Assembly (NCBI GenBank): GCA_033807695.1
Contig: CM066300.1
Coordinates: 2,170,001-2,234,000, forward strand
DNA from: Daedaleopsis sinensis
Taxonomy: Eukaryota; Basidiomycota; Agaricomycetes; Polyporales; Polyporaceae
Direction of reading: 5' to 3'
DNA: 64,000 bases
The notes under the pieces are model-generated. The model did no database searches. It saw only the letters and a program-made list of their open reading frames with translations, and had not been told where the DNA came from. Each line of letters opens with the position of its first letter. Position 1 is the first letter of the stretch. The position numbers were made by a program, and so were the translations under genes. Below, in pieces: positions 21,642 through 33,462 of the stretch.

Positions 21642-24070
21642 TCACATCCGCCGCGGAGCTCCCGCCCAGAAGCCCGACGCGACGCCCTCCACGCCGAAGT
21701 CGCCGAAGCGGGTGTCGATCTCGAGCTCCGTGCCGTACATCGTCCGCTTCATCGGCGCGCCGGGCGTGTCGGGCGGGAGCGGGACGGTGCTGCTCATCCC
21801 CAACTGGATGCCGATCTCCGTGCTCGACACCGTCCGTCTCGCGAGCGCGCTCATGATCGAGCCGTTCGCCATGTTCACGCTCGGGCCGGCAACTGCTTCT
21901 TGTGGCGTTTCGGGCACGGTCGACAGCGTGGGGGTGGTGGCCATGAGCATGCTGGGGTCGACGGTTCCGCCGCTTCCGATGCCGGACGGTGCGAGCTGTG
22001 ACTGGATCTGCGCTGACTCCCTGCGAGGAACCATTCGGCTTGGTGTGCGGCCGACCGCCGATTGCGGTCTAGAAGGTGACTGCGTTGCTACCTGCACGGA
22101 AGGGATGCGTCGGATTGGCTGGAACAAGTCGTTACGCTCAATACGCCCACCTGCGCGTTCGATGAACCCTCCTGACGGTGCCGCGGGCGACGGAGAAGTC
22201 GGAGGCTCCGGATAGGTGAAGGGCGGGAGGTTCACGTCGAACGGCGTAGAGGTGACAGCGTCGAAGAGAGACGTGTCGAAGCTGAAGTTGTAGTTGGAAT
22301 GCATAGCATTCTCGTCTGCTCCTGGAGGACGAAAGATCGCGCCTCCTAGACCGTTCGGAGGCGTTATCTCGCCGGCTTCTGATCCAAAAAGGAGGTCGGA
22401 CAAATGTGTTGTCGGAGGAGGGGGGTCGATGTAGGACTCTGGCGGTTCCTCGGGACCTTGGAAGATGGTGAAGGCAGTTCGGGGTCCAGACTGCGCTTCG
22501 CCATTCGGATTTTCGGAGGTAGCTGCTCTTCGATCTGCAGCTGATGAAGATGCCGCTTGCCCTTGCTCCTCGCCAGAGAGTTTGGGGCGTTTCTTAGTTG
22601 GCCTGACTACCCGCCGCTCTAAATCCTCCTGACCAAAGTGACTCTCCTGACCTGCCTCGACAAAGTCGGTGACCTGACTGTCGTTCAAATCCCGTTGGCG
22701 CTTGCCCAATAAGGATTGGGGGAAACTAGGAAATGCTTGCTCTTGTGGCATGACAGGTGTCGCATGGGTAGACTCTGCACGTCCCAAGGTAGTTTCTGAG
22801 TCTCCTTCGTCCCTGTACAAGTTAGATCAGATGAAGCTTATGACGCGTGTGGAGAGAATTAGCGTACGGCGCACGAGCCTTCCCAAGGCTCTTCTCCGAT
22901 GGAGCGTGCGCTTGTGTGAGAACAGCGACAATCTGCTTGAGTTGCCTGATTTCAGCTTCAAGCTGAGGGATCAACGCGGTTTGAGAGCGCAGGGAGCCAA
23001 CTTCTGTCTGGAGCGTGCGGATCTGTGAAGCCAGCTGGGTCAAGTCAGCCGCTTGTGCCGATCGTTGTTGCAGTTCTGCCTGCAGAAGCTGGACCTGGGT
23101 CTGAACCGGTGCGACCTGAGAAAAACATCGGTTTGCATTGTGACGGGTATCGGGACAGTAGACACCATACCATATTGGTGATGTACGCCTTCATGTGATC
23201 GGACGTATCGGATGGTGGTACAGGCAACATTGCAAACTCTAGCAGTGGATCTGGTATGGATGGATTATGGACGAGAGGGCTGGCGTTGGATGGTTCGGGG
23301 GCGTGGGGTAAAGGGGCTGGGTCTTCATGAGTGGTACCAGAGGGACCCGCTTCAGGTACTTGAGGGGAATGAACATGTGAGGTGAACTCAAAATCTTGCT
23401 GAGACTTACATGCAAGGTCCATGATATCAGTTTCTGGGGCAGAGATGATATGTGAGCCACAAAGATCGGGACGACGCGGGAGACAGACCAACCTTCTTCT
23501 TCCTGTATGACAGCTTCCTTTGGTTTAGCGCTCTTGCTCCCTCTGCCTCGCTTCCCTTTCTGAGAAAGGCTCGAACTGCGCGTGACAGTACGTGCGCCGC
23601 TGCCACCTGCGGCAGTTGGCCTACCTACTCCAAGCTTGTACTGGGTGTCTTTGGCTCTTCTTGGGCGAGGGGGAGGTAAAGGTGGCAGATCGGGTTCCGA
23701 AGGGGGAGCTGAGCTCGCAAGCGGATCTTCGGTGAGCGCACTCTCTTCCTCGTCCGAGTCGTGTATGATGACAGATGAGGTCGAGGAACCCCTCGCTAGA
23801 CGAGGGATACCAGTCGAACGAGAAGCAATTCTGTTCGAGTGGCCGCGAACGGGTACAGGGGGAGGGGTTGGACGTGAAGCCTGAGTGGTGTCGACCAACA
23901 GCTCAATCAATGCCTCGGTCTTCAAGTTGGCCTTGATACCGTAATCCTATAGGCTTGGGTGAGTGAGAGAACAATCCCCCGAGGAACTGGTTGGAACGCA
24001 CTTTACATATTCGTTGGAGGTCTGCTCGCTTCATAGACTTGAGAGATTCGCGGTCAAGGGGCGCAGGCAT
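21642..24070 (-). CDS. uncharacterised SAP-like, coiled-coil, Ser/Pro-rich protein
   Basis: Not a gene I recognise by name. The N-terminus (LKSMKRADLQRICKDYGI, then LKTEALIELLVDT) has the helix-turn-helix pattern of a SAP motif, often seen in DNA- or chromatin-associated proteins. It is followed by a basic, disordered section with acidic/Ser clusters (IIHDSDEEES) and a possible nuclear signal (KGKRGRGSKSAKPK). A coiled coil of about 70 residues follows (about nt 22880-23100: LASQIRTLQTEVGSLRSQT, then IPQLEAEIRQLKQIVAVLTQ). The second half is disordered, with FDTSLFDAVTSTPFDVNLPP and a conserved-looking end FGDFGVEGVASGFWAG. At least four introns interrupt it. The start at 24070 is the first ATG before the SAP-like block. 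A nuclear scaffold or regulatory role is inference only. Confidence 0.8.
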
Positions 24071-24872
24071 GTTTCGGGTGAGGCCAGACGCCTCTGGAAA
24101 GCGTAAGAACACGATGAGGCTCGGATGGGAGGAAGTAGGTCGTGGTCGAAGTGGTTTAAGGTGAGGTTGAACGAGCGGACCAAACAACGCCCAAACAACG
24201 CGAGCCTCATCGTCACATGACTGCCTTTCATGGGCGCTCTCCCGGGGAGTCTCCGTGCTTCTCCGTTGCTTCTCCGAGTCCGAGTCACTCGTCTGGACTC
24301 TGAGCTACTCTGAGTCGTCTCGGACCTGGCCTTCCATGCCGGCGGCCTCTAGGCCTGCTTTGAAGCAGAAACAAGACTTTCGAGCAGTTGTATGCTTTTG
24401 AGCACCGACCATGGGTGAATATACCAAGCATCAAGGAGTCGCGCAGTTGTCAGAGTTTAGCAAAGTGGCGCAAGTGCGTTGAATTCGCGTGCACTTTGAG
24501 TCTTAGTACTAGTACGTATAGATCTATAGCTCTAAATTAAGAGTAAGCACAGTTGGTTACCAAGCTTGTCGATACTGCAGTGTACTTAGGCGTCGATCGA
24601 AAGAGGAGAATATAGCCACCCAGTCTGGGGAGGCGGATTATGATTATGGGCCGCATCGTCGGTCCGGGAGACCGCAGAGAAATGGGAGTCGGTCGCCCAC
24701 AGTAGGAGTGCGCCCGGACAGTCCATCACCTGCACGCACCCTCCGCCGAGTCCCATGCCTTGAGGCTTGCGCTTCGCATTTATAATATGACACACCTTCT
24801 CAGCTACCGTCTCTCGCTCGACCTCTCGTCACCCCAGGTTCGCGTACTAGCCATCTCTTCCCAAGACCCAAC
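24071..24872. promoter_or_regulatory. divergent promoter region of the SAP-like gene and the lactate dehydrogenase gene
   Basis: About 800 bp. A run rich in GAGTC/GACTC half-sites lies at about 24269-24320. ATTTATAATATG at about 24778-24789 is a TATA-like box roughly 90 nt before the dehydrogenase ATG. No gene is supported. Confidence 0.5.
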
Positions 24873-26977
24873 ATGCCCCGAACATTCTCCCTGGACGAGG
24901 TTTCGAAGCACAGCTCTCCGAGGTACGCACCAGCACATGTCGCACGATGTACAAACTGGAGATAGGGATGCTACAGCTCATGCTGGGTCATCATCAACAA
25001 TAAGGTGTACGACGTAACGGAGTTCCTCCCCGTGAGTGTATCTGCTCGTCGCCGTGCGGTCGTTCCTTGACAGCCCGCCCTTCTAGGACCACCCCGGTGG
25101 CGCCAAAATCATCCTGAAGTATGGAGGCAAGGACGCTACCGCAGCGTATGAACCTATACACCCACCAGATGCGCTAGACAAGAACCTGTCTCCTGAGAAG
25201 CATCTCGGAGCGCTGGATGGTGCTGCAGCAAGTGCCGTCCAGGAAGCTGCTCAGAACCGCCGCAAAACGCAGGATGAGCTACGGGTGGAGGCCGCACTGG
25301 CAGCTAAGCCGCCTCTAAGTCGGATATTGAGTCTCTGGGATCTCGAGGTGCGTCATGGCCCTGGCGACTCCTTCGCGCAGTTGGGATTCATTCCCCGGGG
25401 CCTCTAGGAGGTCGCTAGGAAAGTACTCTCGTTCAAGGCACTGGCGTACTATTCATCTGCTGCGGACGAGGAGACCAGTATGTGCGGCTTTCTGACTTGA
25501 TCCGGTCCAGTCATGCTGACAGCGTGTCCAGCGTATGAGGAGAACACGCGGGCATTCTCCCGCTACTTCTTCCACCCGCGCGTCATGCGGCCAGTTTCAC
25601 AATGTGATCCCTCGACTACAATCCTCGGCTTCAAGTCCTCAATTCCGGTATTCGTCAGTGGTGCCGCTCTTGCGCGTCTCGGACATCCTCTGGGTGCGGT
25701 CCATTTTCTAAATAGCATGCTTTCGCCGTTCTGATAACCGCCGCATGCGACATTCCAGGCGAAGCGAACATAACTCGTGGCGCCGGACGAACAGGCATCA
25801 TCCAGATGGTGTCTTCCAATGCCTCGTTATCATACGCACAAATCGCCGAAGCGCGCCTGACCCCCGCTCAGCCGCTCTTCTTCCAGCTGTATAAGCACCG
25901 AGACGACCGCATAGCGGAGGAGCGCGTGCGCGAGGTCGTCTCGCTCGGATACAACGCAATCTTCCTGACCGTGGACGCGATCGTCGCGGGCAACCGCGAG
26001 CGCGACATCCGTGCGCCGTTCGTGCTCGACGAGCAGGAGCGCGAGGCAGACAACAGCACAGAGAAGACCCCCGACCAGCCCGCGAAGCCGGAGAAGGACG
26101 AGAAGGGGAACGTGAATTTGCTGGGGACTGCGGGCGCTTTGATCGCGAACGACGACATGGACATGACCTGGGAGAAGACGATTCCGTGGCTGAGATCGGT
26201 CACGAATCTGCCGATCGTCATCAAGGGAATTCAATGCGTCGAGGTGAGTTATTGAGATCCTGCTGGCGCTCCGCAGCGTGTTGAATTTCCATCGGCTGGT
26301 AGGACGCAGTGCTCGCCGCAGAGGCTGGCTGTGATGGCATCCTGATCTCCAACCATGGTGGTCGACAGCTAGAATAGTGAGCATCCCTGCTTCGTACCAT
26401 TGGTATTGTTCTGACTATAGCCCCCGCAGCGCTCTCCCTGGCATCGACGTGCTCTACAGGATCCGCAAGCAACGGCCAGATGTGTTCGACAAGATGGAAG
26501 GTGAGACTGCTGGATATCATCTATGCGTCAGTGAGATTGAAGCGTTCCCAGTGTACATCGACGGGGGTGTTCGCCGGGGGACGGGTAAGTGACATGCACG
26601 ACATACAGTCCAATTGCGTGAGATGCTGATACAGCTTTGTTTCAGACGTGCTGAAGGCGCTGTGCCTGGGTGCAACTGCGGTCGGATTGGGCAGACCGTT
26701 CCTATACGCGCAGAGCGTGAGTGCTCCGAATTGTCACCCCCCAGTAGTTACTGAGGTTTCACTGTAGGCATATGGCGAAGAGGGAGTGGTGAAAGCCGTC
26801 GACATTCTCCAGCGGGAGATCGTCCGGGGTATGCGGCTCCTCGGCGTGAATAACGTCAAGCAGCTCGTGCCGGAGATGGTCAGTCCTCGCCTGCCTGCGC
26901 TCCGTTCAATCCCCAGCTGACGAGACACTGCACAGGTCGAACACGTTAGCTGGCAACCCATGACCTCGAAGCTGTAA
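24873..26977 (+). CDS. CYB2: flavocytochrome b2-type L-lactate dehydrogenase
   Basis: FMN- and heme-dependent oxidation of L-lactate to pyruvate, passing electrons to cytochrome c in yeast. About 490 residues with many introns. The N-terminal cytochrome b5 domain has both heme His regions: FLPDHPGGAKIIL (about nt 25022) and EPIHPPDALDKN (about 25150). The FMN domain follows, with AYYSSAADEET (active-site Tyr region), the RYFFHPRVMRPV block, VIKGIQCVEDAVLA (catalytic-barrel Lys) and SNHGGRQLE (catalytic His and Arg). The C-terminus is VEHVSWQPMTSKL. The domain order matches Cyb2 closely. Unlike yeast Cyb2, the b5 domain starts within a few residues of the first ATG, with no visible mitochondrial presequence. 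Its 3' end lies 125 bp from convergent ADE8. Confidence 0.93.
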
Positions 26978-27102
26978 TCTTCGTAGTAATGTATAGATCT
27001 TGGTTATAGTTACGTGTGGATTGGATCTTGTGTTGTGTTAGATCTTTGCTACTCTCTATACCTTCAGTGCCCGTAACCTGAAAATTGTGATCGCTGTCAA
27101 TG

Positions 27103-27908
27103 CTATGCTACAACCTGATTTGGTAGATGTGAGCTCGACTTTTCCTGAATGGGCGCAACACCGACCTTCAATGGTGCTACTTCATCTAAAGTTTTCGCTG
27201 TCGCCTCGACAATGATTTTCCACTCTACACTGTGCAGCCTCTCCTCGAACGCCTCAATGGGCTCTCCCGGCAGTATTTCGACTTCGCGAACGAGCACAGG
27301 CTCGCCGCGGTCGACCTCCTTGACCACCCGGTGGACCATGACCCCGGAATGCTTGATCTCGCCCTTCTGGAACGCCTCGTACGCCCGCTCAATCGCGTGC
27401 GCGCCGTCGAACGCGCCGGGTAGAGCGGGATGCAGGTTGATGACCGGGATCGGTCTCTGCACACGCGCGTCACCGTCGTAGGGCTGCTCCCCGTTGACGA
27501 TCTCGAGGAAGCCGTCGCCCATGATGTGCATCCAGCCGGCGAGGACGATGAGGTCCGGGGCCTCTTTCGCGACGATCCGCGCGACCTCACGGTCGTAGTC
27601 GTCCCGCGTCTTGCCGGGATTGGCTTTCAGATAGGGCTGGAGGCCGAGGTACGCGGTGGGGATGGGAGGTGCGGCCTGCGAGGCGCGGGTGAGCCCATAG
27701 GCCGCCTTCCGGTTGGAGAGGACGAGGACGATTCGCGTGGATGGAAGGGCAGGGGTGTTCTGAGCATCGATCAGGGCCTGCAGGTTTGTGCCTGTGGTTC
27801 ATGAGTCGTCTATAAGTATTGCAAGCAGGTATGGCACTTACCTGAGCCTGAGATGAGTACGACTATGCGCCGCTCGCGTGCATCTGCAGACTCAGCAGTG
27901 TAAGCCAT
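27103..27908 (-). CDS. ADE8: phosphoribosylglycinamide formyltransferase (GAR transformylase)
   Basis: Third step of de novo purine synthesis: transfers formyl from 10-formyl-THF to GAR. Monofunctional, about 250 residues, as in other fungi. Motifs: nucleotide-binding start RIVVLISGSGTNLQALIDA (split by intron 27792-27841), VLAGWMHIMGDGFLE, the catalytic region VINLHPALPGAFDGAHAIE with the conserved Asn and His, and HSGVMVHRVVKEVDRGEPV with the catalytic Asp. The ATG at 27908 gives MAYTAESADARERRIVVL. It is complete. The end of its coding region is 125 bp from the convergent lactate dehydrogenase stop. Confidence 0.95.
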
Positions 27909-28942
27909 TGGTGCTGGTCTGAATTTGACTGCAAGAAGATCGGTGCAGCATGTTGGTGTATAAGAGAATTTCCCGATTCGGGTGCTAGATCTAAAGCAAG
28001 GTTAGGGTTAGTCGGCGACTCAAGTCGGTCAACTAGAACCACGTTGACAGGTGCGTTCAAGTTAAGTACTGTGGTATATCCTCTCTCGTAGATTCTGCGT
28101 TTCTATAAGCTTTGAACAGCAATTGAACGGTCAAGATGTCTGCAAGGTAGCATGCGAGAGAATAAGAGGACATGGGAAGACATCACTATTGTGCAACTTG
28201 AGATCAGAAGCTGTGGCGCGAAATGTACACCGCTACAGAACGCCTCGCCTATAGTCTGTGTGTCAGAACGATGATTGGCTCATCTGCCGACAGCTGGGTT
28301 GCGGAGACGCTGTCTTGTCTGCTGAATATCATATGTACTGCACGGCCGCTGTGATTTGCGCTCGCGACCGCGTTCTTGGCAGATACTTCGGTCGAGCATT
28401 CGCTGCTGGTAAATTGAGCCAACATATAGTAGTGGCCATAGCTACACTCGCGAGCGATAGCTACAGCCGAGGGCATGTGCGGGAACCGCGTGCACAGGTG
28501 ACAGAATGCGTCAGGTCCGGAGGTTAGAGATTGGCGCGCGGGCGGGGAGAAGGTGCATCTGCTGCATCTGCTCGTCGCTAAGGGCAAACCTGGTACCACA
28601 GCCGACGGTAGCCGACCTCATAGACACGGCCCTCGGCGCTGGATCAGGCCAACCTCTTGAACCCACCCCTCGAGGTTCCTGCCCCCCTCTTGACCGCCTG
28701 CCGCGTCAAGTTCTCCTGTTGGGTGCTTTCCATACAGGACCGGGTCGTCTTTCTTCTGGGATTGCATCTCAGCTCCTCTGGTTCTCGTAGCGCTTCTCAG
28801 CCGGACTGACGCTACTTGCGTACGACTGACCAGCTGGCTTTGTAACTTATATTCTCGTTCTCGACTCCCGCAACACTCCTTCGACACTCCGTTCCTTGCC
28901 TGGCCATCTTCCTATACCGTCTACTTCATCTAATCCGCATCC
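27909..28942. promoter_or_regulatory. divergent promoter region of ADE8 and the 7-TM gene
   Basis: 1.03 kb with no supported gene. It contains GGTTAGGGTTAG (28000-28011), nearly two exact TTAGGG telomere units, 92 nt upstream of the ADE8 ATG. The 7-TM side is pyrimidine-rich from about 28850. Confidence 0.5.
28000..28011 (+). promoter_or_regulatory. telomere-like TTAGGGTTAG motif upstream of ADE8
   Basis: GGTTAGGGTTAG. In other fungi such sites bind Tbf1/Rap1-like factors; here that role is inferred. Chance occurrence of a 12-mer is not excluded. Confidence 0.35.
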
Positions 28943-31803
28943 ATGGTTTCCCAGACTGTTGCACCCGGGGCCGCTTTCAAGAGCCTTAGTCCCAATGACG
29001 CCGTAAGCTGTTCCGTCCGATCGTGCTTATTTCCGTCTAACAGTGTCGCGTAGATCCAATTCATCCTGGCGGACATTCCGATCTTCACTGTTGGCGTTCT
29101 CGCGTTCGGCACCCTGACCTTCTTCTTCCTGATGAAGCGTGTAGACAGGTGCGTCATACTCTTCTTCCCATACTGCCCACGCCCTTAACTTCCGTCCTTT
29201 TGTCAGGTGGATCTTCTGTCTGCATATGTCAGTGCTTCTCTCCTTCCTGGCCGCTCTGCTCGACCTCTCCCAACTCCTCCAGCAAGGGCGCAACCAGATC
29301 GCAGGCTCTGCCGACCCTGCAGAGGGTCTCCAGGGCTTGATTCAAGCACGAGAGATCTTCTACTCATTTGCCAATGGGCTCCGGTTCCTCTTCTATTGGG
29401 GCTTCGTCGCCATGATTCCCTTGGGCGAAACTATCCCCGAGGGGAACAAGATGCACAGCGGAAGCTGGAGGCGATGGGGCATGCTCGGCTTGGTCCTGAA
29501 GTGGTCTACGGCCATCCTCACACTCGTCATGACTATCCTCCAGCTCGTCTACCGTGATGTTCCCTCTCTTGAGCAGATCGGACCTGTGTACGAGGCTGAG
29601 GCGACGCTCGAGATCATATTGTCTGCAGTTTTTATCCTGAAGCTTCTCCTGAACACCTGGGCACGCTACCCCACTGGTGCCACTACCCAGTCCAAGGGCA
29701 AGATGCTCGTGCAGTATGCACCCATGATTGTGGCGCTGCTGTTCAGCCTCTGGATTGCAGTCGGCAATGTTATCCTTTGTAAGTGCTACATGTGTGTCAT
29801 CTTCGTGGATACTTTTTAATCCATTACACGTAGTCGAGTTCACGGAAACAGTACTTGGGCGTTTCATGCGCGCCATCGAGTTGTATGTCGTGCTGATCTA
29901 CATGCTTACGATCTCCTTCCACCACCTCCGCCATCTCTCGTTCTTCCCGGTCTATCGCCCGGCGGCGAAGGTCCACTCGCGTTCCAATTCTTTCAATCGC
30001 AGTTCCATAGACAAGAAGGAAGAATACGATACCGCACAGGTCGCCCCTATACCTAACCTGATGGAGGTCCTCGAAGAGCAGTATCGCACTGCCCAGGCAG
30101 TTCAGACGGTCGAGCGGAGCAGCGCGAGGTCGGCAACTGTCCAGAGTGCCAACCAGCACCAGTCCATGGTTGTCCGCTTGTCGACCTGGTTGGGTGTCGG
30201 TCGTCCTCAGCGACGCTCCCAGCAGGTTCAGCCGTGGGATGTCGACACCGAGCGTGGACCGACGCCTGTTGCCAAGACGACTATCGAGCCCTGGTATGCA
30301 GAGGAGAAGCCGAAGTTGGAGGCTCTTGCTATTCCTGTTGAATTCCCTATTGACGAGGACGAGCGGCGCGGCGTAGTATCTCCTCTGCCTGACTACCCAC
30401 CTAAACCCCTGCCGGTGATAGAGTTCAGGTCACGTTCCCCACACACTGTGCCATCCTTTGACAGTAACAGCCCAGAACCAGAGAAGACCCCCGTCCCAGA
30501 CCGTGATTGGAACGAGATCGAGTATTCCAACGCTGTCAGATACTCTGGTATTGGCGAGGACGTCGTTGCAGACGCACTGAAGCAGGAGCGTTACGAGAGA
30601 GAGGACGATTCTCCTATGGCGACCAATATTCAAGTTTTTGCGCCTTCTAGCTATGACGAAGACTCGCGTCACAACAGCGTGAACAGTGTCGGCGGGGAGT
30701 CCCTCGCGTCGCCATATCCAATGTCGCCCCTCGCATCCGCTGCTGTCACGCCTATCCCCCGTAGCCGTCCTCTCCCGCCCATGCCCTTCGCTCGTCGGAC
30801 CTCAATGCTCTCTTCACCTATGTCACCGCTGCCGCCCGACTCTGCCCGCTCTTCGAACATGTCGATCCTGCTCCGTCAGCAAAACGAGCTCGACCAGACG
30901 ATTGATGCACTCCGGGGTATGTCACCATCAAAGCAAATGTTTGATATCAATGCGGCCCCCTCCACACAGAGCATGTATTATCAACAGTACGCAGAGGACA
31001 GTGTTCAGCAGGCCACCCGCCTCTCGCCCATGCCCAGTGCGAGCAGCCCGGACTACTCGGTCCCTAGCCCGGATTTGACTCTTGCGACTCCCCGCAAGAC
31101 TCCCGACTCGTCCGCGCAGAGCGAGTTCTACTTCGATCCCGAGCCACCACGGAACCGGTCGAGCATGGACTCCGCTGTGATCCCCGTGCTTACGCCTCGC
31201 CGTGAAGAGCCTCAGCCTGGAGACCTTTCCTCGCAGTCGCAGTTGGCCCCGCCGCGCGTGCCCCTGTCCCGCTTCTCCGACTCGTCCAGTGTTCGCAGGG
31301 AGCGCAGAGTGGACTCGATGGGCACGCAATACGACATCACCTCGTTCGTCGGCAGTGAGTATAATGTCCCATCCGGGCGCGTTCCCCACTCACGGGCGAT
31401 TCCTGCAGACTTGACCGTCCCCGTCAACCCGAAGGACAGCATCCTCTCCGCGGGGTCTGCCATCTCTGAAGAGGGCTCCGTCGGCGTTGCGACCGTCGCA
31501 CGCCCCAGCTATGTTCAGCTCGCCCGCCCCACGCTCGTCACGCAAGTGTCCCGCCAGGATAGTTCTGCCCCGTCCCCGACCCGCTCCCCCAGCGCGGCCC
31601 GGGCTCTCCCTCCCATCCCGCAGCCCGCACAGTCTCCCAACCCGCCCCGCTTCCGCCGTCCCGTCGGTCTTCCTGCGCGTCCCCGCCTCGAGGTCGCGAA
31701 CCTGACGCCGGTAGAGGAGAGGGGGCTATCGCCGAGTGACTCTGCCACGCTTGTGACCCCTCGCAGTGGGTCTGGCACCCCTATGACTGGGAAAGCGTGG
31801 TAA
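28943..31803 (+). CDS. seven-transmembrane protein with long disordered cytoplasmic tail
   Basis: No named family recognised. About 860-900 residues. After MVSQTVAPGAAFKSLSPNDA, seven hydrophobic helices can be counted: IPIFTVGVLAFGTLTFFFLM; WIFCLHMSVLLSFLAALLDL; FANGLRFLFYWGFVAMIPLG; WSTAILTLVMTILQLVY; LEIILSAVFILKLLLNTW; MIVALLFSLWIAVGNVILF; IELYVVLIYMLTISFHHL. The rest (about 600 residues, nt 29960-31803) is Ser/Pro/Arg-rich and disordered, with many SP/TP sites and repeated PLPP, SPMSPL and RSSSM-like motifs. The topology is GPCR-like, but no class signature such as DRY or NPxxY is seen, so receptor function is speculative. Six or so short introns fall in the membrane half; the tail is one exon of about 2 kb. 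It could instead be a scaffold anchored by a TM domain. Confidence 0.85.
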
Positions 31804-32172
31804 GGTCCCGCGGCACGCGGTGTCACAAAAGATGAGACGATATAGTTGTTGTCTATGGTAAGTTCACCCCCTCCATACCTCCCGCACGCGCACCTTCCCT
31901 CCTGTGTATCCCCCGCACACTCGCTCTGGTATCTATGTACAAGCGCATCCTCGTCAGTCCAACTCGCATCCTTAGCGGACACCCACCATGCTCTGTAAAG
32001 TACCAGTGATGTGACACGGACAATGCTTTCGTGTCCCAAGATATGGGACGTTATCTATATTCGCTGTATGAGTAGTACCACGAGCATCTCGGAATCCATA
32101 ACCGCGTTGCTCTGAAGCAGCTTGTACGCGCAGTCCAAGCCACGGTGACGTACGCGTTGTAGGGAACACGAT

Positions 32173-32178
32173 CACGTG
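32173..32178. promoter_or_regulatory. CACGTG E-box
   Basis: Palindromic CACGTG 95 nt before the J-domain ATG; a bHLH-type site by sequence. Binding is inferred. Confidence 0.35.
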
Positions 32179-32198
32179 GGTCGTGTCTGTGATGTTTG

Positions 32199-32206
32199 TG
32201 ACGTCA
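32199..32206. promoter_or_regulatory. consensus CRE (TGACGTCA)
   Basis: Exact TGACGTCA palindrome 69 nt before the J-domain ATG. CREB/ATF-family bZIP factors (stress Atf1, and UPR factors on related sites) bind this in fungi. The link to a chaperone gene is suggestive only. Confidence 0.45.
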
Positions 32207-32267
32207 GTGCCTGTGGGCGGAGCTACATATAACGAGCTGAGAGGCTGCGCGAGCGCCATTACGCACT

Positions 32268-33152
32268 ATGTCCTCATTCCCCGACTACTACACGCTGCTC
32301 GGCGTCCAGCAGAACGCGACCATTGAAGAGATCAGATCCGCCTACAAGAAAGAGTCCTTGAAGTGCGTCTGACACAGTGCTGTCATCAGCGACTCTCGCA
32401 ATGCTGACTGCTGCACTGGCAGGACACATCCCGACAGACTCGTCAATGCTCCCCCAGCAGAGAAGAGGGCGGCGACAGAGAGGTTCCAAGTGAGCTACTA
32501 CACTTTCTTACTCATGCCCACTCTGAAGTTTGGTGTGTAGGCAGTAGCGGATGCCTACTACGTCCTCTCAGACGGAACTCGTCGCAAGGAGTACGACATC
32601 CTGTACTCCACCCGGCGCCCGCAAGAGCGGACGACGCAGCCGGGAGCGTCTTCCAACTTCTTTTCAACCTTCGCAAACATGTTTGGTGGGAAGCCAGGTG
32701 CCACGGGGGCTGACTCTGCTACTGGAGCTACTGCAGGGGATCGACCGGATGCGGAGCATGTGTTCGCGGATGTATTCGAAGATGTACGTGCCCCACCTGC
32801 CAGTGCGATAGAGACGACGAACGCTTACCTGTCCCTATACGTAGTTGCTACGCCCAGAAGTCGAGCGGCACGGCCCATGGTGGGCGTGGCTCGGTGCGAT
32901 CTGTGGTGCAGGCATTGGCTTCATCATAGCGAATGTTCCCGGACTTATGGTCGGGGTATACGCCGGGAACCGCCTGGGTGCTATTCGCGACGCCAAGGGC
33001 AAGAGCGTCGCAGCCGTTTTCTCGCAACTCGGAGGGTCCCAGAAGGCAGAAGTATGTTCCATCTCTTGTTTGTGTATGAGGAACACCACTCATGAGTATC
33101 GTTGTAGATACTACGGGCGCTGGCAGCCAAGGTCCTGGGTGCCACCCTATAA
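32268..33152 (+). CDS. J-domain co-chaperone with a glycine-rich membrane hairpin
   Basis: About 215 residues. The N-terminal J domain is complete: DYYTLLGVQQNATIEEIRSA, YKKESLKTHPDR with the HPD triad, and AYYVLSDGTRRKEYD. It should stimulate an Hsp70. A Ser/Thr/Gly linker follows (NFFSTFANMFGGKPG). A C-terminal segment, WWAWLGAICGAGIGFIIANV and then GLMVGVYAGNRLGAIRD, is hydrophobic with Gly spaced in a glycine-zipper-like pattern and could form a membrane hairpin. The end is ILRALAAKVLGATL. No Gly/Phe or zinc-finger region is present, so it is a type III (DnaJC) protein. Exon joins used include VFED to LLRPEVERHGP. The membrane it would sit in is unknown; no signal peptide is visible. Confidence 0.88.
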
Positions 33153-33462
33153 TTCTCCTATAGGGTAGATCTGGTTCTTCCGTTAAATTGGGACTCTCCT
33201 GCTGCCACTATGCCTTACCGTACATCTTTGTATACCTGGATGTTGTACCACTACGCCGGACTTAATTGCGCCTCAGCGTGTTCAGGCGCCTGAGCACAGT
33301 TGCATCGGACCGATTTGAAGCGCTCTGATCCACACGATTGACTTCAGGCTCAGTGGATTCTGGAATATGCAAGTTAACGTTGGCCTAGTACCTGCGCGCC
33401 GATGTTGTTTGTCTCCCTCCTCCAGTCACAGACACTCTCCACGCGAGAAACGTAACGTCGCA

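Larger units (their letters stand above)
31804..32267. promoter_or_regulatory. spacer and promoter of the J-domain gene
   Basis: 464 bp between the 7-TM stop and the J-domain start. A perfect palindromic CRE (32199-32206), an E-box (32173-32178) and a TATA-like ACATATAA (about 32225-32232) cluster in the last 100 bp. The remainder is featureless. Confidence 0.5.
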
